Under the pieces are notes generated by a model. It searched no databases, had not been told where the DNA came from, and saw only the letters and a list, made by a program, of their open reading frames with translations. 42,783 bases of DNA from Verrucomicrobiota bacterium (GTDB lineage Bacteria > Verrucomicrobiota > Verrucomicrobiia > JABWAM01), in assembly GCA_016198745.1 (NCBI GenBank), contig JACQHZ010000257.1, positions 1-42,783 on the forward strand, written 5' to 3'. How positions within the stretch are numbered: the stretch's first letter is position 1; every line of letters starts with the position of its first letter. The translations under genes were made by a program, and so were the position numbers. Shown here in pieces: positions 41,917-42,783 of this stretch.

Positions 41917-42783
41917 ATGAACCAATCTCACTTGCAAAGGCTTCTTTGGGGCGAATTTTCAGGCAAACGGATTTTGCGTTCGGCCCTGTTAATTTATGCT
42001 TGTGTCGCGCTTTATGGCCTTTTCTTTTCGGACCACATGATCTTCCAACCCCAACCATCCAGCTACAAGGACACCAAGGAAATTTTGAAGCTGACCACCA
42101 GCGATCATCTCCGGATTTCCGCAATGCACCTGCCAAACCCCCAAGCCGTTTATACGATTCTTTACAGCCACGGGAACGCCGAGGATTTGGGGGATGTGCG
42201 GCCTGTCCTCGATGAAATGACCGGCATGGGTTTTGCCATCTTTGTTTATGACTACCACGGCTATGGGACCAGTCAGGGGAAACCCTCGGAAAAGAACGCT
42301 TATCGCGACATTGACGCCGCCTATGATTATTTGACGCAAAAGTCAGGCGTGCCGCCTGATCGCATCATCGCCTTTGGACGCTCGGTCGGCAGCGGTCCCG
42401 CGGTTGATCTGGCCTCTCGAAAACCGGTGGCGGGACTGATTCTGGAAAGCCCGTTCCTCACGGCGTTCCGGGTGGTGACGCATTTCCCGATTTTCCCATT
42501 CGACAAGTTTCGCAACAACGCGAAATTGCCCGGGGTGCATTGCCCGGTGCTGGTCATCCACGGGAAAAACGATCGAACCATTTCACCTTATCATGGGCGG
42601 AAACTTTACGAACTTGCCAACCAACCCAAACGCTTTCTGTGGATGGAAAAGGCGAATCACGACAACGTGCCGTTTGTGAACCCGGAACTCTACGCGAATA
42701 CCTTGCGCGAATTTGCCGGATTGGTTCGCGAAAGTCAGGAAAAACCAATCCCGAGGTCTAACCTGCATTTTTCACAAGGTGAA
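41917..42783 (+). CDS. Alpha/beta hydrolase with N-terminal membrane anchor (3' end outside window)
   Basis: 289 residues are present, open to the last base with no stop. One hydrophobic segment (ALLIYACVALYGLFF, ~23-37) is followed by an alpha/beta hydrolase fold of the BEM46/ABHD13-17 type: YSHGNAEDLG, FVYDYHGYGTSQG, the nucleophile elbow FGRSVGSGP (Ser156), IHGKNDRT (Asp219) and NHDN (His248), giving a complete triad. These proteins act as esterases or thioesterases on membrane lipids or acylated proteins. It diverges from the glycosyltransferase gene. Confidence 0.88.
   Translation, partial: MNQSHLQRLLWGEFSGKRILRSALLIYACVALYGLFFSDHMIFQPQPSSYKDTKEILKLTTSDHLRISAMHLPNPQAVYTILYSHGNAEDLGDVRPVLDEMTGMGFAIFVYDYHGYGTSQGKPSEKNAYRDIDAAYDYLTQKSGVPPDRIIAFGRSVGSGPAVDLASRKPVAGLILESPFLTAFRVVTHFPIFPFDKFRNNAKLPGVHCPVLVIHGKNDRTISPYHGRKLYELANQPKRFLWMEKANHDNVPFVNPELYANTLREFAGLVRESQEKPIPRSNLHFSQGE

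Noticed and set aside
41784-41920. Small frame in the divergent gap
   Set aside because: No recognisable motif or ribosome site, and it overlaps the likely promoter of the hydrolase gene.

Overview
The window looks like a piece of a Verrucomicrobiota-type (PVC superphylum) genome. Clues are the many divergent glycoside-hydrolase-like genes, LacI, GntR and AraC regulators spread among them, four genes for single-transmembrane prepilin-like proteins (FTLIELL-type signal, C-terminal H-X9-DG motif), weak or absent Shine-Dalgarno sites, and dense small palindromic and short-tandem repeats between genes. The phylum call is inference from gene content. I saw no rRNA, tRNA or CRISPR array.

Layout. 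1-1694: tail of a fucosidase-like gene, a 5' stub of a Rossmann-fold oxidoreductase, and a DUF4143-type ATPase on the minus strand. 1695-5772: a putative glycosidase, an overlapping small-protein/nucleotidyltransferase pair, and an AraC regulator. 5773-14959: a frame-interrupted prepilin gene, a 1255-residue exported protein, a small exported binding-module protein and a heparinase II/III-like protein. 15319-22042: a MITE, a GntR regulator, a clan GH-D-like glycosidase, a prepilin-like protein and a GH89-like enzyme. 22043-24981: a decay zone with broken genes, a MITE with a target-site duplication, a second small-protein/nucleotidyltransferase pair, a REP-like repeat and a VapBC module. 24982-36513, minus strand, read right to left: LacI regulator, prepilin, amidohydrolase, prepilin, a 1432-residue exported LamG/CBM9-like protein, a second small binding-module protein and a second GH-D-like glycosidase. 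A GH5-like gene diverges from lacI across a clean operator palindrome. 38403-41624, minus strand: glycosyltransferase 2, radical SAM protein and sugar epimerase. The window ends inside an alpha/beta hydrolase gene.

How the genes fit together (inference): three carbohydrate-use clusters, each with its own regulator type and at least one prepilin-like protein, and sharing paralogous parts (two GH-D-like enzymes, two small exported modules). The prepilin-like proteins may be parts of surface or secretion machinery used with each polysaccharide.

The most unusual signal lies at the 5' ends of genes for exported proteins. (1) Three prepilin genes share the same 14-base start, ATGAACGATTCACG. In two of them a 7-bp tandem array with units GGCATTC/GGCAATC runs exactly into the Phe codon of the prepilin cleavage site, and in the third an 8-bp array lies just before it. 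One copy, near 5940-6145, is out of frame by an amount that gaining one 7-bp unit would repair, which suggests slippage-driven on/off switching. (2) Nested palindromic elements of two families sit between the start codon and the export signal of three or four exported proteins, and in three cases must be translated to make the protein. (3) A MITE family with GTAACTAC/GTAGTTAC ends includes one copy flanked by an 8-bp target-site duplication.
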